DNA from: DATMTS01 sp035564555
GTDB taxonomy: Bacteria > Actinomycetota > Actinomycetes > Actinomycetales > Microbacteriaceae
DNA length: 63,132 bases
Assembly (NCBI GenBank): GCA_035564555.1
Contig: DATMTS010000067.1
Span: 1 to 63,132 of the forward strand
Reading direction: 5' to 3'
A program made the translations under genes and the position numbers. The notes under the pieces are model-generated. The model worked only from the letters and a program-made list of their open reading frames with translations. It did not search any database and was not told the origin of the DNA. This document shows, piece by piece, positions 1-9,055 of the stretch. Every line of letters begins with the position of its first letter. The first letter of the stretch is position 1.

Positions 1-8
1 GAACCGGT

Positions 9-1616
9 GTGGCCACCCTCGATGCCGTTGACCGCCAAGTCGTCGGCGTGCCCGAGCGACTGATCAGCAACCTGTCCGCCCGCGGGCTCACCGACCCATT
101 CCCTATCCAGGTGAGCACCCTGCCCGACACCCTGGCCGGCCGAGATGTGCTCGGCCGCGGCAAGACCGGCAGCGGTAAGACGCTGGCCTTCTCAATCCCG
201 TTGGTAGCGCGCCTTGCAACGGCCAAGCGGCGCCCCAAGCATCCGACCGGTCTGGTGCTGGCCCCCACCCGGGAGCTGGCCACTCAGATCACCGCGACGC
301 TGGAGCCGCTGGCGGCAAGCTACGGCCTCAAGGTCACCACGATCTTCGGCGGGGTCTCGCAGACCCGTCAGGAATCCGCCCTCAACGCCGGCGTCGACAT
401 CGTCGTCGCCTGCCCGGGCCGGCTGGAAGACCTGATGCGCCAACGGCTGATCAGCCTAGACGCGGTCGACATCACCGTGCTCGACGAGGCCGACCACATG
501 GCCGACCTGGGCTTCCTGCCCGTCGTCACGCGCATCATGGACAAGACGCCGACCGACGGTCAGCGCATGCTGTTCTCGGCGACGCTGGACAACGGCGTCG
601 ACAAGCTGGTCAAGCGCTACCTGCACGACCCGGTGATGCACTCGGTCGACGAGGCGAACTCGCCCGTGGCCGCGATGACCCACCACGTGTTCGAGGTGAG
701 CAACACCGAGGCCAAGACCGAGCTCGTGCGCACGCTGGCGTCGGGCACCGGACGACGCATCCTCTTCATGCGCACCAAGCACCACGCCAAGCGCCTCGCC
801 AAGCAGCTCACGGCATCCGGCGTGCCCGCGGTCGACCTGCACGGCAATCTCTCCCAGCCGCAGCGCGACCGCAACCTCGCCGCCTTCGGCGAGGGCTCGG
901 TGCGCGTGCTGGTGGCCACCGACGTCGCCGCTCGCGGTGTGCACGTCGATGACGTCGAACTGGTCATCCACGTCGACCCGCCCATGGAGCACAAGGCGTA
1001 CCTGCACCGCTCAGGCCGTACCGCGCGCGCCGGCAGCGAGGGCGACGTCGTCACCATCTGCCTGCCCGAGCAGAGGAAAGACCTCGCCGTGATCCTGCGC
1101 AAGGCCGCCATCACGGTGCGCCCTCAGGCTGTCACCCCTTCATCGCCCGCGGTCGCCGAGCTCGTCGGCCAGGTCGCAGAATACGTCAAGCCGGCTCCGG
1201 CCGCGGCCGTTCAACCCAGCAGCGGTTCGCGCGGCAGCACCGGCCGTGGTGGCCGTCGTCAGTCGGGCGCTGCTCCGGAGCGCTCCGGCTCGCAGGGCGT
1301 CAACGCGCAGCGCAAGCGCGCCGGTCGTGACGACCGGGACGCCCGCAACGGCGCGGCCGGCGGGCAGTCCCGTCACGACAACGTGCGGCGCTCGGATGCC
1401 GCCGTCTCCCGTCACGATGGCGGCACGTCGCGTCATGACGGCGCCGGTGCATCCCGCGGAGGTGCGCAATCCTCGGGCGCGCCGCACGGCAACCGCTCCA
1501 ACGGATCGGGCCGCACCGCGGCATCCGGTCGCAGCGGCGGTCTGCGCGTCGGCAGCCTGGTGAACCCGAACTCCGGTGCCGGTCGAGCCCGCGGTTCGCG
1601 CCGCGCCCAAGGCTGA
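9..1616 (+). CDS. DEAD-box ATP-dependent RNA helicase
   Basis: An RNA-unwinding ATPase expected to act on mRNA or ribosomal RNA structures in the cytoplasm. The Q motif FPIQ is at about residue 31, Walker A GKTGSGKT at 51-58, PTRELA at 86, DEAD at 159-162, SAT at 190 and HRSGRTARAG at 333-342. Both RecA lobes are therefore complete. Residues about 400-535 form a basic, Gly/Arg/Ser-rich low-complexity tail, as in cold-shock-type DEAD helicases, probably for RNA binding. The first in-frame start in the window is GTG at 9. The frame stays open to the window edge, so the true start may lie upstream. Confidence 0.93.
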   Translation: MATLDAVDRQVVGVPERLISNLSARGLTDPFPIQVSTLPDTLAGRDVLGRGKTGSGKTLAFSIPLVARLATAKRRPKHPTGLVLAPTRELATQITATLEPLAASYGLKVTTIFGGVSQTRQESALNAGVDIVVACPGRLEDLMRQRLISLDAVDITVLDEADHMADLGFLPVVTRIMDKTPTDGQRMLFSATLDNGVDKLVKRYLHDPVMHSVDEANSPVAAMTHHVFEVSNTEAKTELVRTLASGTGRRILFMRTKHHAKRLAKQLTASGVPAVDLHGNLSQPQRDRNLAAFGEGSVRVLVATDVAARGVHVDDVELVIHVDPPMEHKAYLHRSGRTARAGSEGDVVTICLPEQRKDLAVILRKAAITVRPQAVTPSSPAVAELVGQVAEYVKPAPAAAVQPSSGSRGSTGRGGRRQSGAAPERSGSQGVNAQRKRAGRDDRDARNGAAGGQSRHDNVRRSDAAVSRHDGGTSRHDGAGASRGGAQSSGAPHGNRSNGSGRTAASGRSGGLRVGSLVNPNSGAGRARGSRRAQG

Positions 1617-1617
1617 C

Positions 1618-1646
1618 GCCGGGCCGGCGGTCGAGTAGCGCCCGGC
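1618..1646 (+). terminator. Stem-loop after the helicase gene
   Basis: GCCGGGC (1618-1624) pairs perfectly with GCCCGGC (1640-1646) across a 15-nt loop, directly behind the helicase stop. No U-run follows, so intrinsic termination is only plausible. Confidence 0.45.
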
Positions 1647-1862
1647 CGCGGCGAAGGCGCGCATCGAGACCCGACGCATCCGATCCTCACCGAGTTGCTC
1701 TAACCCCGCGTGACGTGCGGAGCGATGCGAGTCGGTCGGAACGCGCCCCTTTCTGGGGCGTCGGCGCGCGGTAGACGGGGGGTTCAACGCATGCCACAAT
1801 GTGCGAAGCGCGTTCCGACCCAGCGTCTCTCGGTGCCGGGCGCAACCTTGGAGAGGCCGCCC

Positions 1863-2621
1863 ATGTCACATGTCCCGCCTTCGGCGAGCCCGGAGCCGAC
1901 TGACGAGAGTCCGCGTCTCGTGCCTCCTCGATACGGTGAGCGAATCGCAGACGCCGAAAACACCGAGGCGACCCGGGCCCCGGACACTGATGGTTTCTAT
2001 CGGCCGAGGCCTGGCGAGCGGCCTGTGATCACGGGCGACGGGCCGGCGATGACGGGCGAGCGGCCCACGATGGCCGGCGACGAACCGGCCTCGACCGCGC
2101 AGCCGTCGGATCTTCCCGCCATGGTCGCTCCGTCGGGCGCGACGGCGATCTCGCCGCTCGTCGCTCCTCCCACGGAGGGCGTGCTGCGGGGACTCGTGCT
2201 CGCGTTGCTGGTGATTCCCGTCGGCGCGACGGCCTGGGTGCTGTTGTGGAACTTCGGATTCGTGGCGTCGATCGTCTCGTTCGGAATCGCGTGGGGCGCG
2301 GTGCGCCTCTATCGGATCGGATCGGGCGGCGCCGTCAGCCGCGGTGCCTTCTGGGGGATCGTCGGCATCATCGTCGTCGCGCTCGCCGTCTCGATGCTGG
2401 CCGCCATCGCCAGCGATCTCATCTCCGCCACCGGGCTCGGGATGACCGCGGCCCTCACCTCGGACGACTTCTGGAGTCTGTACTGGCACAACGTCTTCGG
2501 CAACGGCAGGATGTGGGCGGCCTACCTGCCGAGCATCCTCATGATGATCGTCTTCGGTGCCCTGGGATGCTTCAACACGATCCGCCGGCTGGCACGCGAA
2601 TCTCGGCGCGTCTCGGGCTGA
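1863..2621 (+). CDS. Pro-rich multi-pass membrane protein, function unknown
   Basis: I do not recognise a named family. The 252-aa product has a hydrophilic Pro/Asp/Glu-rich N-terminus (residues 1-100) with short near-repeats of the type MTGERP/MAGDEP at 62-76. Four hydrophobic segments follow at about 109-127, 131-149, 162-184 and 217-237, ending in a basic tail. The start was set at ATG 1863 because GGAGAGG lies at 1850-1856, 6 nt upstream. A longer frame reaches back to 1710 without a comparable ribosome site. The layout suggests a cytoplasmic-tailed integral membrane protein. Confidence 0.75.
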   Translation: MSHVPPSASPEPTDESPRLVPPRYGERIADAENTEATRAPDTDGFYRPRPGERPVITGDGPAMTGERPTMAGDEPASTAQPSDLPAMVAPSGATAISPLVAPPTEGVLRGLVLALLVIPVGATAWVLLWNFGFVASIVSFGIAWGAVRLYRIGSGGAVSRGAFWGIVGIIVVALAVSMLAAIASDLISATGLGMTAALTSDDFWSLYWHNVFGNGRMWAAYLPSILMMIVFGALGCFNTIRRLARESRRVSG

Positions 2622-2634
2622 CGCGCGGCGCATG

Positions 2635-2674
2635 ATGGCCTGGCGCGACGCGTCATGGCCTGCCGCTACGCGTC
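2635..2674. repeat. Two imperfect 20-bp tandem copies
   Basis: Units 2635-2654 and 2655-2674 differ at two positions. They lie in the 240-bp spacer between the membrane protein and the convergent DeoR gene. The rest of the spacer shows no coding signal. Confidence 0.6.
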
Positions 2675-2863
2675 ATAGGACGGCAATGCCGAGGTGCAAC
2701 GGCAATTCGCGGCGCCTATTGCCTGCGTATCTTCGGATTGCCGTTACTGCGACGAATCGGGGCAGCGGCATCCGAAAGCCGGATGCGGACGTAGCCCCGA
2801 GAGCCGAGGCGGCGCCGAACGGCGCAATCGCGCTCGCAATCGCGCCCAGGTGCGCAATCGGCC

Positions 2864-3664
2864 TCAGGCGGCGCCTTCGGCGCGCGACGCACCGGCCGCC
2901 ACGATGCGTAATTCGCCGACTCGATCCAGTAACACGCTCCTGGCGTGCTCGGGCAGGCCGTCGTCGGTGATGACGACGTCGACGGCGTCGAATTCGGCGA
3001 TCGTCGAGATCCCGATGGTGTTCCATTTGGTGTGATCGGCGACGACGACGGTGCGCCGCGCGGATGCGACCAGGGCGCGGTCGGCTTCGGCCTCGAGCAG
3101 GTTCGGTGTCGTGAAGCCGACGTTCTCGTCCATGCCGTGCACGCCGAGGAACAGGATGTCGAGGTGCAGCTGCCGCAGCGCCGAGATCGCGATCGGCCCG
3201 ACGAGCGCGTCGGACGGGGTGCGCTCCCCGCCGGTGAGCAACACGTGGGTGGATCCGTCGGCCTTCGGATAGAAGACGCTGGCGATCTGCACGGAGTTCG
3301 TCACGATCGTCAATCCGGGAACGTTCAGCAGTGCGCGAGCGAGTCGCCACGTGGTCGTGCCCGCACTCAACCCGATGGCGAGGCCCGGGGCCACCATGGT
3401 CGCCGCCTCCCGCGCGATGGCCTCCTTCTCGGGTTCCTCCCGGGTCAGTTTGCGCTCGAACCCTGGTTCGTCGGTGCTCGCGCGTCCGGGAAGCATGGCG
3501 CCGCCGTGCACGCGTTCCAGCAGCGCGCCGGCGACCAGCACGTCGATGTCGCGCCGCACCGTCATCTCCGACACGTCGAGCAGCGACGCGAGTTCGGTGA
3601 CGCGCACCGTGCCGTGCTCGCGCGCTCGGTTCAATATCGCGTTCTGGCGCGCCTGAGGAAGCAT
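2864..3664 (-). CDS. DeoR-family transcriptional repressor of the galactoside operon
   Basis: A 266-aa sugar-responsive regulator. The N-terminal winged helix-turn-helix (residues 5-57, with the DeoR pattern VSEMTVRRDID at 31-41) is followed by a DeoR C-terminal sensor domain. That domain contains the phosphosugar-binding-type motif GLSAGTTTW and the late ADHTKWN motif. It is the last gene of the leftward operon. Its ATG overlaps the GH42 stop (TGATG), which implies translational coupling. An in-frame GTG one codon earlier is possible. It probably represses the operon until a sugar phosphate binds. Confidence 0.9.
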   Translation of the reverse strand: MLPQARQNAILNRAREHGTVRVTELASLLDVSEMTVRRDIDVLVAGALLERVHGGAMLPGRASTDEPGFERKLTREEPEKEAIAREAATMVAPGLAIGLSAGTTTWRLARALLNVPGLTIVTNSVQIASVFYPKADGSTHVLLTGGERTPSDALVGPIAISALRQLHLDILFLGVHGMDENVGFTTPNLLEAEADRALVASARRTVVVADHTKWNTIGISTIAEFDAVDVVITDDGLPEHARSVLLDRVGELRIVAAGASRAEGAA

Positions 3665-5724
3665 CACGACGATCTCACCACCGCGACACCGCCTTGCGCA
3701 ACACGCACCGCCTCGGTCGCCCGGGCATCCGCGGCCCCCAACAGGTCGATACCGGCGATCGGCAGCTCGACGGCCTGGTCGGAATGGTTGATAACGAACG
3801 TCCAGGTGCGCTCGCCGTCGCCTCGGCGCGTCACCTCCACGCCGTCGGGCAGTTCGAGCGGTTCGAGACCGGCCTCGCGCGCGATGGATGCCGCCAGCTC
3901 GGTGAGGTGCGGATGCTGCAGCGCCGTCGCGACGTAGTACGCGCGGCCGTCGCCCACGTCGTTGCGCGTGATGGCGGGCGATCCCGCCGCGACACCGGAG
4001 GTGAACGTCGCCAGTACCTGAGCACCTGTGGAACGGCCCTGCTCGCTCCAGATGATGCCGGTCGCCCCGTCACTCATGCCTGCTGCGCCGTCGCTCAGCG
4101 AGACCGTGCCGCCGGCACGCAACGGGACGAACTGCTCCATGCGAACGCCGAGCAGCTCGCGGAATGCGCCCGGGTACCCGCCCGTGCGCACCCGGTCGTT
4201 CTCGTCGACGATGCCGCTGAAGTAGGTGACGACGACATGGCCGCCGGCGTCGACGTACGCGCGCAGCCGTTCTGCCGCGGCATCCGTCACCAGATACTGC
4301 ATGGGCACGACGACCAGCGCGTAGCCGCCGAGCTCGTCGGTGGATCGACGGATGTCAGTGCTGATCCCCAGCCGGTAGAACGCGTCGTGCCAACGGCGGG
4401 TCTCGGCCCGGTTCGACGCATCCACCGACGGATGCGAGTCGATCTCCGACGCCCAACGGGCATCCGTGTCGTGCAGGATCGCCACCCGCGCGTCCACCAC
4501 CGGCGACCCCACGACCTCACGGATCGACTGCAACGCATGCCCCAGCTCGACCGCCTCGCGCCAGACGGCGCTGTCGGTTCCGGCGTGCGGGACCAAGGCC
4601 GAATGGAACTTCTCGGCACCCGCGGCCGACTGCCGCCACTGGAAGAACAGGATGCCGTCGGCGCCGCGCGCGGCGTGCTGCAGCGAATTGCGCAGCAACT
4701 CCCCCGGCGCCTTCGCCAGATTGCGCGGCTGCCAGTTCACCGCCGAGGTGGAGTGCTCCATCAGCAGCCACGGCTCGCCACCGGCCCACCCGCGGGTCAG
4801 ATCGGCCGTCATCGCCAGCTCCTGGAAGTTCCGTTCGTCTTCCGCGGCGAGGTAGTGGTCGTTGGAGATCAGGTCGAGCTCATCGGCCCAGCGCCAGTAG
4901 TCGACCGGCTGGTTCAGGCCCATGTTGAAGCCCATGAAGTTCGTCGTCACCGGCTGCGACGCGAGTTCGTGGATGATCGCGACCTCGGCGCGGCAGCACT
5001 CCAGCAGTTCGTCCGAGGAGAACCGCGCGAAGTCCAACTGCTGCGTCGGATTGATCTGGGCGCCCGAACGTCGCGGTGGCGTGATCTGTGCCCAATCGGT
5101 GTAGTGCTGAGACCAGAAGGCCGTCGCCCACGCCGCGTTCAACGCGTCGAGGGTCTCGTAGCGCTCGCGCAGCCACCGGCGGAAGGCCGCAGCTGAGGCG
5201 TCGCAGTAGCAGGGCTGGTTGTGGCATCCGTACTCGTTGTGCACATGCCACATGACCACCGCCGGATGCTCGGCGTACCGTTCGACGATCGCACGCGTGA
5301 GCGATGCCGCGGCACGTCGGTAGTCGGCGCTGGAGGCGCAGAACGCCTGCCGAGAGCCGTACCCCAGCCGTACCCCGTCGGCGGTGACCGGCAACGACTC
5401 AGGGTAGCGATGCGAGAACCACGGCGGAGGAGACGCCGTCGCATCAGCCAGATCGACGAAGATGCCGTTCTCGTGCAGCAGGTCGAGCACCCGGTCGAGC
5501 CAGTCGAAGGTGTACACGCCCTCCTCACGTTCGATCAGGGCCCAGCTGAAGATGCCGACGCTGACGAGATTCACTCCGGCCTCGCACATCAGGGCGACGT
5601 CTTGGTGCCACACCTCCTCGGGCCACTGCTCCGGGTTGTAATCGCCGCCGAAGGCGAAGACCGGCGCACCGGGATCACCGGCGGGGCCGCGCCCGAGCGC
5701 GGCCGTCACCTCGTTCATTCGCAT
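3664..5724 (-). CDS. GH42 beta-galactosidase
   Basis: Hydrolyses terminal beta-galactosides in the cytoplasm. At 686 aa it has normal GH42 length, with TIM barrel, trimerisation domain and C-terminal beta domain. The acid/base is Asn163-Glu164 in HVHNEYG and the nucleophile is Glu323 in LLMEHS. Cys129, Cys167, Cys172 and Cys174 match the structural zinc site known in part of this family. No signal peptide is present. The start is ATG 5724, 6 nt after the permease stop, with ATG 5718 as the alternative. The frame remains open much further upstream, but that part is antisense shadow of the permease. It presumably cleaves galactosides imported by the adjacent transporter. Confidence 0.93.
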   Translation of the reverse strand: MRMNEVTAALGRGPAGDPGAPVFAFGGDYNPEQWPEEVWHQDVALMCEAGVNLVSVGIFSWALIEREEGVYTFDWLDRVLDLLHENGIFVDLADATASPPPWFSHRYPESLPVTADGVRLGYGSRQAFCASSADYRRAAASLTRAIVERYAEHPAVVMWHVHNEYGCHNQPCYCDASAAAFRRWLRERYETLDALNAAWATAFWSQHYTDWAQITPPRRSGAQINPTQQLDFARFSSDELLECCRAEVAIIHELASQPVTTNFMGFNMGLNQPVDYWRWADELDLISNDHYLAAEDERNFQELAMTADLTRGWAGGEPWLLMEHSTSAVNWQPRNLAKAPGELLRNSLQHAARGADGILFFQWRQSAAGAEKFHSALVPHAGTDSAVWREAVELGHALQSIREVVGSPVVDARVAILHDTDARWASEIDSHPSVDASNRAETRRWHDAFYRLGISTDIRRSTDELGGYALVVVPMQYLVTDAAAERLRAYVDAGGHVVVTYFSGIVDENDRVRTGGYPGAFRELLGVRMEQFVPLRAGGTVSLSDGAAGMSDGATGIIWSEQGRSTGAQVLATFTSGVAAGSPAITRNDVGDGRAYYVATALQHPHLTELAASIAREAGLEPLELPDGVEVTRRGDGERTWTFVINHSDQAVELPIAGIDLLGAADARATEAVRVAQGGVAVVRSS

Positions 5725-5732
5725 CTGTTCGG

Positions 5733-6647
5733 TTATCCCTTGCTGGCGCCGAGTGTGAGACCTGCAACGAACTGCCGCTGCAGCACCAGGTAGATGATCA
5801 GGGTCGGGATCACCGTGATGGTCGCCCCGGCCGCGAGCAGATTGTAGTTCGAGAGGAACTGTCCCTGCAGGTTCAGCACCGCGGTGGTCACCGGCAGACG
5901 ATTGCCGCTCTGGATGAAGATCAGCGGCCAGAAGAAGTCGTTGTAGACGAAGATGACTTCGAGCGTGCCGAGCGCCGCCAGGGCGGGCCGGGTGAGCGGC
6001 ATGATCACGTTCCAGTACTGACGCCACACGCTTGCGCCGTCGACCCGGGCCGCCTCGGTCAGTTCGACCGGGATCGCCTTCATGAAGTTCGACAGCACGA
6101 AGGTGCAGAAGCCGATCTGGAACGCCGTGTTCACGGCGATCACGCTGATGTACGTGTTCAGCAGTGTTCCGGAGTCGCTGAACCAGTACGGCAGGATGGT
6201 GTGCTTGAACAGTTCGAACAGCGGCGCCGCCAGCACCTGCGGCGGCAGCAGGTTGCCCGCGGTGAACATGATCAGCAGGGTGACGTTGAACTTCCAGCTG
6301 AACCGCGCCACGGCGAAGGCCATCATCGAGGCGAAGAACAAGGTGAGCAGCACGGCGGGAATCGTGATGATCGCCGAGTTGCCGAAGTAGGTCGCGAACC
6401 CGCCCTGGTTCCAGGCGGTGACGAAGTTGTCGAAGTTGAACGGTCCGGCGAAGCTGAAGTAGCCGTACTTGTCGGTCGCGGCCTTGGGCCGAAGCGAGGT
6501 GTAGAGCGCCCAGAGCAGCGGGAGCAGCCACATCACAGCCATCACGGTGACGAAGATGATGGTTCCCCACAGCGGTCGGCCCCTGCGGTTCGGGTTGACG
6601 GTGGTCGCCCCGATCGGCGCCGAGATCGTCGGTGCTGACGCGGTCAT
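5733..6647 (-). CDS. Carbohydrate ABC transporter permease, MalG type
   Basis: A 304-aa inner-membrane subunit with about six transmembrane helices. It carries the EAA loop EAARVDGASVWRQYW that docks the ATPase. The ATG at 6647 overlaps the stop of the upstream permease by 4 nt (ATGA). No ABC ATPase is encoded in this operon, so it probably uses a shared MsmK/UgpC-type ATPase encoded elsewhere, which is usual for actinobacterial sugar importers. The flanking GH42 enzyme points to galactosides or galacto-oligosaccharides as substrate. Confidence 0.93.
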   Translation of the reverse strand: MTASAPTISAPIGATTVNPNRRGRPLWGTIIFVTVMAVMWLLPLLWALYTSLRPKAATDKYGYFSFAGPFNFDNFVTAWNQGGFATYFGNSAIITIPAVLLTLFFASMMAFAVARFSWKFNVTLLIMFTAGNLLPPQVLAAPLFELFKHTILPYWFSDSGTLLNTYISVIAVNTAFQIGFCTFVLSNFMKAIPVELTEAARVDGASVWRQYWNVIMPLTRPALAALGTLEVIFVYNDFFWPLIFIQSGNRLPVTTAVLNLQGQFLSNYNLLAAGATITVIPTLIIYLVLQRQFVAGLTLGASKG

Positions 6648-7606
6648 TGGAGCCGATCCTTTCTGAAGGTGCGCGAGAGGTAGAACACGATCGGGATCAG
6701 CGAGATCAGCAACAGCACGACGGCCAGCGCCGACCCGACACCGATCACCTGTCCCTCGCCGATCAGGTTCTGGATCACCAGCACACTGAGCAGCTCCAAC
6801 CCGTTGGTGCCCTTGTTGATCACGTAGACCACGTCGAAGGCGCGCAACGATTCGATGATCGTGATGACCACGATGATGATGTTCGTCGGCTTCATCGCCG
6901 GGAACACGACGCGCAAGAACGTCTGCCTGCCGTTGGCGCCGTCGAGCGAGGCGGCCTCGCGCAACGACGGGTCCACGCTCTTCAGCCCGGCCAGGTACAA
7001 GATCATCACGTACCCGGCATGTCGCCAGGTGGCCGCGACCATCGCCGCCCACAGGTTGATGTGCGAGTCACCCAGCCAGTCCACCGCGTTCGGCTTGCCT
7101 GCCGTGCCGAGCAGGAAGTTCAGCAGACCGTTGTCCTGCGAGTAGAACAACTGCCAGATGATGCCGATCAGGGCCAGCGAGAGCATCACCGGCACGAAGA
7201 AGATGCTCTGGTAGATGCGGCTGCCGCGGATCTTCTGATCCAGGAGCACCGCCAGCAGCAGGCCGAGCGGCGTGCCGATCACGCCGAGGAACAGCAGCCA
7301 CAGGATGTTGTGCCAGACGGCCGGCCAGAACTGGGTGTACTGGGTGAAGATGTATTGATAGTTCGACCAGCCGGCCGGCTTCATGTCGCTGAAGTCGAGC
7401 CCGTTCCAATGCACGAACGAGAGGCCGATCGAGAACAGCGTCGGGAGCCAGACCAGCACGAGCTGGATCAGGGTCGGGATGCCGACCATGATGGCGAGCA
7501 CGACGCGGTCGCGTGCGGTGAACTGCCGCAGCCGGCGTCGCCGGACAGGGGCACGCGTCCCCTGTCCGGCGGCGGCCGCGGTCGTCTCTAGTGGTGTGAC
7601 GGCCAT
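6644..7606 (-). CDS. Carbohydrate ABC transporter permease, MalF type
   Basis: A 320-aa partner permease with six predicted helices and the EAA loop EAASLDGANGRQTFL. The N-terminal about 30 residues are basic (RRRRLRQF) and cytoplasmic. The ATG at 7606 starts 15 nt after the binding-protein stop. The ribosome site is weak, so translation may be coupled to the upstream gene. Together with the MalG-type subunit it should form the membrane channel of a galactoside importer. Confidence 0.93.
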   Translation of the reverse strand: MAVTPLETTAAAAGQGTRAPVRRRRLRQFTARDRVVLAIMVGIPTLIQLVLVWLPTLFSIGLSFVHWNGLDFSDMKPAGWSNYQYIFTQYTQFWPAVWHNILWLLFLGVIGTPLGLLLAVLLDQKIRGSRIYQSIFFVPVMLSLALIGIIWQLFYSQDNGLLNFLLGTAGKPNAVDWLGDSHINLWAAMVAATWRHAGYVMILYLAGLKSVDPSLREAASLDGANGRQTFLRVVFPAMKPTNIIIVVITIIESLRAFDVVYVINKGTNGLELLSVLVIQNLIGEGQVIGVGSALAVVLLLISLIPIVFYLSRTFRKDRLQ

Positions 7607-7621
7607 GGTGAGGGATGCCGC

Positions 7622-8932
7622 CTACTGGCCGGCGTACTGCGCCTTGGCCTGCGCCTCGAGGTTGGCCAGGTCGTACTTGCCGCTCTTGATGAAGTTCTGC
7701 ATCGCGGGCTCGAGCACGTTGGTCGCCATCGAGGGCAGCGCGTCGCGGTCGAAGAACTGACTGATCGACTTGGCGTCGGCGATGACTCCGGCGAGCTTCT
7801 TGTTGAAGGCGCTGTAGCTGGAGATGTCGGCGTCTTTCGCCGTCATCAGGTTCGACTTGTCGACCGCGAAGTACGCTTCTTGGCCCTTGCCGGTGCCCAT
7901 GAACGCGAGCATGTCGCGAGCCGCCTTGTTCTGGCCGCCCTTCTTCGACAGCATGAGTCCGTCGATCGGAGCCTCCACGGCATCCTGACCCTCGACCGCC
8001 ACGGCGGGGAAGGCGAAGAAGTCGATGTCGGCCAGCACGGCGGGGTCGGTGAACTGCTGCGTGACGAACGAGCCGAGCAGGTACATGCCGGACTGCTTGT
8101 TTCCGAGCTTCTGCGCCGCCTCCTGCCAGGTCATGCCGAGCGCGTTGGGGTCTTGGTACGGCAGCAGGATCTTCCAGGTGTTGAAGACCTCGCCGACCTT
8201 CTTCTGGTTCCACGATTCCTTGTGCGCGCACAGGTCCATGTGGAATTGGTAGCCGTTGAGGCGCATGTTCAGGTAGTCGAAGGTGCCGCAGGCCGGCCAG
8301 GCATCCTTGTCGGCGAAGCCGATCGGAATCAGGCCGTCGCCCTTCATCTGCTTGCAGAGCGCCTCGAGCTGGTCCATGGTCGTCGGAATCTGGTAGCCCT
8401 TTGCCTGCCAGACGGACTTTCGATAGAAGAATCCCCACGGGTAGTTGTAGTTCGGCACGAAGTACTGCTTGCCGTCCTCACCGGTGGATGCCTTCTTCAG
8501 GGCATCCGAATAGTTCGACCCGATCGTGTCCCACACGTCGCTGATGTCGGCGACGAGGCCCTTCTTCGCGTAGTACTGCATGCGGTAACCGGCGAACCAG
8601 GTGAACGCGTCGTCGGGGCTGCCCTGCAGGTAGTTGTTGATCTTGTCCTGGAACGAGTTGTGGTCGACGGTGTTCGTGGTGACCTTGTCGTGCGACTTCT
8701 TCTCGAAGGCGGAGACGAAGCTGGCGTACGCCTTCTTCGGCACGGCGTCGGATGCGTTCGACCCGAAGGTGAGGCTGCCGCCGCCGGAGGTGCTGCCGCC
8801 CCCGCTGGTGGTGCCGGTGCAGGCGGCCAGAGCCGATGCGGCGCTGATGCCGATCGCTCCGATGCCGGCGCCCTTGATGAGGCTGCGCCTGCTCAACTGG
8901 AGGCGCTCGGGCGCGCCGGGAATCTCGTGCAT
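7622..8932 (-). CDS. Sugar ABC transporter substrate-binding lipoprotein
   Basis: A 436-aa family-1-type extracellular solute-binding protein. The N-terminus has a twin-arginine signal (SRRSLIKG), a hydrophobic stretch and a lipobox ending LAAC. It should therefore be Tat-exported and lipid-anchored outside the membrane. A Gly/Ser-rich linker follows the cysteine. The start is ATG 8932 because AAAGGAG sits 5 nt upstream. An earlier in-frame GTG at 8938 overlaps that ribosome site and is unlikely. It is the first gene of the operon, captures the sugar and feeds the two permeases. Confidence 0.93.
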   Translation of the reverse strand: MHEIPGAPERLQLSRRSLIKGAGIGAIGISAASALAACTGTTSGGGSTSGGGSLTFGSNASDAVPKKAYASFVSAFEKKSHDKVTTNTVDHNSFQDKINNYLQGSPDDAFTWFAGYRMQYYAKKGLVADISDVWDTIGSNYSDALKKASTGEDGKQYFVPNYNYPWGFFYRKSVWQAKGYQIPTTMDQLEALCKQMKGDGLIPIGFADKDAWPACGTFDYLNMRLNGYQFHMDLCAHKESWNQKKVGEVFNTWKILLPYQDPNALGMTWQEAAQKLGNKQSGMYLLGSFVTQQFTDPAVLADIDFFAFPAVAVEGQDAVEAPIDGLMLSKKGGQNKAARDMLAFMGTGKGQEAYFAVDKSNLMTAKDADISSYSAFNKKLAGVIADAKSISQFFDRDALPSMATNVLEPAMQNFIKSGKYDLANLEAQAKAQYAGQ

Positions 8933-8951
8933 ATTCACTCCTTTGTAGAAC

Positions 8952-8969
8952 GTGCAAGGGTTCGTGCAC
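8952..8969. promoter_or_regulatory. Operator-like inverted repeat before the galactoside operon
   Basis: GTGCA (8952-8956) and TGCAC (8965-8969) form a perfect inverted repeat with an 8-bp spacer. It lies between the predicted transcription start and the ribosome site of the binding-protein gene. It is a plausible site for the operon's own DeoR repressor, by inference only. Confidence 0.45.
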
Positions 8970-8984
8970 TATCGCACAATCCCG

Positions 8985-9012
8985 ATCATAACCTCGCAAA
9001 ACCGCACGTCAA
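8985..9012 (-). promoter_or_regulatory. Sigma70-type promoter of the galactoside operon
   Basis: On the minus strand TTGACG (9012-9007) and TATGAT (8990-8985) are separated by 16 bp. This is close to the housekeeping consensus. Transcription should begin near 8978, giving a leader of about 45 nt that contains the inverted repeat at 8952-8969. Confidence 0.65.
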
Positions 9013-9055
9013 GTCACGACCTGGTCACGATGCTCCCGCGGAGCACCGCCGACGA

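Noticed and set aside
5725..6570. N-terminal extension of the GH42 frame upstream of 5724
   Set aside because: It lies antisense-frame within the MalG-type permease gene and has no GH42 similarity. It is a high-GC shadow frame.
7068..8438. 456-codon minus-strand frame across the binding-protein and permease genes
   Set aside because: Out-of-frame shadow of two well-recognised genes, Arg/His/Gly-rich with no domain.
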